Translations under genes and position numbers: made by a program | In this document: in pieces, positions 7,280 to 8,151 of the stretch | How the letters are laid out: each line of letters starts with the position of its first letter | Numbering within the stretch: position 1 is the first letter of the stretch | The notes under the pieces: generated by a model | The model's input: the letters and a program-made list of their open reading frames with translations, nothing else | Databases searched by the model: none | Told to the model about the DNA's origin: nothing | Origin: Pseudomonadota bacterium | Lineage (GTDB): Bacteria; Pseudomonadota; Gammaproteobacteria; Steroidobacterales; GCA-2729495 | DNA: 8,151 nt | Reading direction: 5' to 3' | Assembly (NCBI GenBank): GCA_030836925.1 | Contig: JAUPLK010000052.1 | Location: forward strand, 1 to 8,151

Positions 7280-8074
7280 TCAGACCGCGACCGGCGCCTT
7301 GATGTGCGGATGACTGGCGTAGTCGGCGATCTCGATGTCCTCGTAGCGGTAGTCGAACAGCGTCGGCGGCCTGCGCTTCAGCAGCAGGCGCGGCAGGGGC
7401 AGCGGCTTGCGGCACAGCTGTTCATCGGCCTGCTCCAGATGGTTGAGGTACAGGTGGCAGTCGCCCCCGGTCCAGATGAACTCACCGGGCTGCAACCCGG
7501 CCTGTTCGGCAACCAGGCAGGTCAGCAATGCGTATGAAGCGATGTTGAAGGGTACGCCGAGGAAGATGTCGGCGCTGCGCTGATAGAGCTGGCAGGACAG
7601 CCGGCCCTCCGCCACCCAGAACTGGAACAGCGCATGGCAGGGCGCCAGCGCCATCTTCGGCAACTCGGCGACATTCCAGGCGCTGACGATCAATCGCCGC
7701 GAGTCCGGATTGCGGCGCAGCTCCGCCATCACCTGGCTGATCTGGTCGATGTGGCTGCCGTCCGGCGCCGGCCAGGAGCGCCACTGCGCACCGTAGACCG
7801 GGCCGAGATTGCCCTGCTCGTCCGCCCACTCGTCCCAGATCCCCACGCCGTGTTCGCGCAGGTAGGCGATGTTGGTATCACCCTGCAGAAACCACAGCAA
7901 CTCGTGAATGATCGAGCGCAGATGCAGCTTCTTGGTGGTCACCAGCGGAAAACCGGCGGCCAGGTCGAAGCGCATCTGGTGGCCGAACACCGACAGCGTG
8001 CCGGTGCCGGTGCGGTCGTCCTTGCGCACACCGTGCGCGCGCACGTGACGCATCATGTCCAGATACTGCTGCAA
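7280..8074 (-). CDS. thyA: Thymidylate synthase ThyA
   Basis: Converts dUMP and 5,10-methylenetetrahydrofolate to dTMP and dihydrofolate, the de novo thymidylate source. From TTG 8074 it has 264 residues, the same as E. coli ThyA, and it aligns without gaps up to the active site. R21 lies in DRTGTGTLS, the catalytic cysteine is C146 in LAPCHALFQF, SRR precedes it, and RSADIFLGVPFNIASYALL (dUMP-binding D and N) and GGDCHLYLNH follow. The end is IKAPVAV. A longer frame begins at ATG 8116, but it lies inside the upstream gene. TTG 8074 has GGGGAG five nucleotides upstream and gives the expected N terminus (xQQYLDMM, against MKQYLELM in E. coli), so it is chosen. It follows a probable lgt by 13 nt. 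The folate partner gene folA, often next to thyA, is not downstream here. Confidence 0.97.
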   Translation of the reverse strand: MQQYLDMMRHVRAHGVRKDDRTGTGTLSVFGHQMRFDLAAGFPLVTTKKLHLRSIIHELLWFLQGDTNIAYLREHGVGIWDEWADEQGNLGPVYGAQWRSWPAPDGSHIDQISQVMAELRRNPDSRRLIVSAWNVAELPKMALAPCHALFQFWVAEGRLSCQLYQRSADIFLGVPFNIASYALLTCLVAEQAGLQPGEFIWTGGDCHLYLNHLEQADEQLCRKPLPLPRLLLKRRPPTLFDYRYEDIEIADYASHPHIKAPVAV

Positions 8075-8079
8075 GGCGA

Positions 8080-8085
8080 CTCCCC
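8080..8085 (-). promoter_or_regulatory. Shine-Dalgarno of thyA, deciding its TTG start
   Basis: GGGGAG read on the minus strand, five nucleotides ahead of TTG 8074 and just after the stop of the upstream gene. It is the clearest ribosome-binding site in the window and supports the TTG over the longer frame from 8116. Confidence 0.75.
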
Positions 8086-8087
8086 GA

Positions 8088-8151
8088 TCAGCTGCGCGGC
8101 ACCGAGTCCGGCCCACGCAGCGCCATCATCAGCATGATGATCCCGGCCACC
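8088..8151 (-). CDS. lgt: Probable prolipoprotein diacylglyceryl transferase Lgt (partial, C terminus only)
   Basis: Only the last 20 codons are visible, running in from the right edge to a TGA at 8090-8088. The peptide is a short hydrophobic stretch (VAGIIMLMMAL) followed by a polar tail (RGPDSVPRS). This is what the end of the last transmembrane helix of Lgt looks like: other Lgt proteins end in a PM-x-AG-hydrophobic pattern. lgt directly upstream of thyA is a common gammaproteobacterial arrangement. Lgt is the inner-membrane enzyme that adds diacylglycerol to the lipobox cysteine of prolipoproteins. The call rests on a short tail plus context, so another membrane protein is possible. Confidence 0.6.
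   Translation of the reverse strand, partial: VAGIIMLMMALRGPDSVPRS

Noticed and set aside
1..8151. A hidden defence, mobile or otherwise novel system
   Set aside because: Nearly every base lies in a recognised housekeeping gene. Gaps are at most about 96 bp, and there are no repeat arrays, integrase or transposase motifs, or breaks in base composition visible by eye.

Overview
The window is an ordinary, densely packed piece of GC-rich gammaproteobacterial chromosome. The evidence is the gene order lptD-surA-pdxA-rsmA-apaG-apaH, the classic gammaproteobacterial outer-membrane-biogenesis/housekeeping operon. The proteins also resemble Pseudomonas/Xanthomonas-type orthologues, and murU is divergent next to lptD, as in pseudomonads. 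I cannot name a genus. I see no mobile element, CRISPR array, tRNA/rRNA, phage or toxin-antitoxin gene, and no sign of horizontal transfer.

Layout. Positions 1-499 (minus) hold the 5' three-quarters of murU, a peptidoglycan-recycling nucleotidyltransferase cut by the window edge. A gap of about 96 bp (500-595) separates it from the divergent operon and carries a candidate shared -10 element. Positions 596-7261 (plus) are six genes: lptD (TTG start), surA, pdxA, rsmA, apaG and apaH. Junctions are tight: lptD/surA lie 14 nt apart or overlap if a TTG is used, surA/pdxA are 45 nt apart, pdxA/rsmA and rsmA/apaG overlap as ATGA, and apaG/apaH are 21 nt apart. The operon meets thyA (minus, TTG start at 8074) tail to tail across 18 bp. 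Upstream of thyA, the last 20 codons of what is most likely lgt run off the right edge (8088-8151), giving an lgt-thyA unit.

How the genes work together. LptD is the outer-membrane LPS translocon, and SurA is the periplasmic chaperone that helps LptD and other barrels fold. MurU recycles cell-wall sugars, and Lgt (if correct) lipidates lipoproteins, which would include the LptD partner LptE. PdxA makes the vitamin B6 precursor, RsmA dimethylates 16S rRNA, ApaH degrades Ap4A, ApaG is of unclear function, and ThyA makes dTMP.

I looked for an undescribed system and found none. The points worth a second look are small-scale: a perfect 8-bp inverted repeat at the rsmA/apaG junction, a near-symmetric -10 shared by murU and lptD, murU without an upstream amgK, and non-ATG starts. 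Very long antisense reading frames exist but look like shadows of GC-rich genes.
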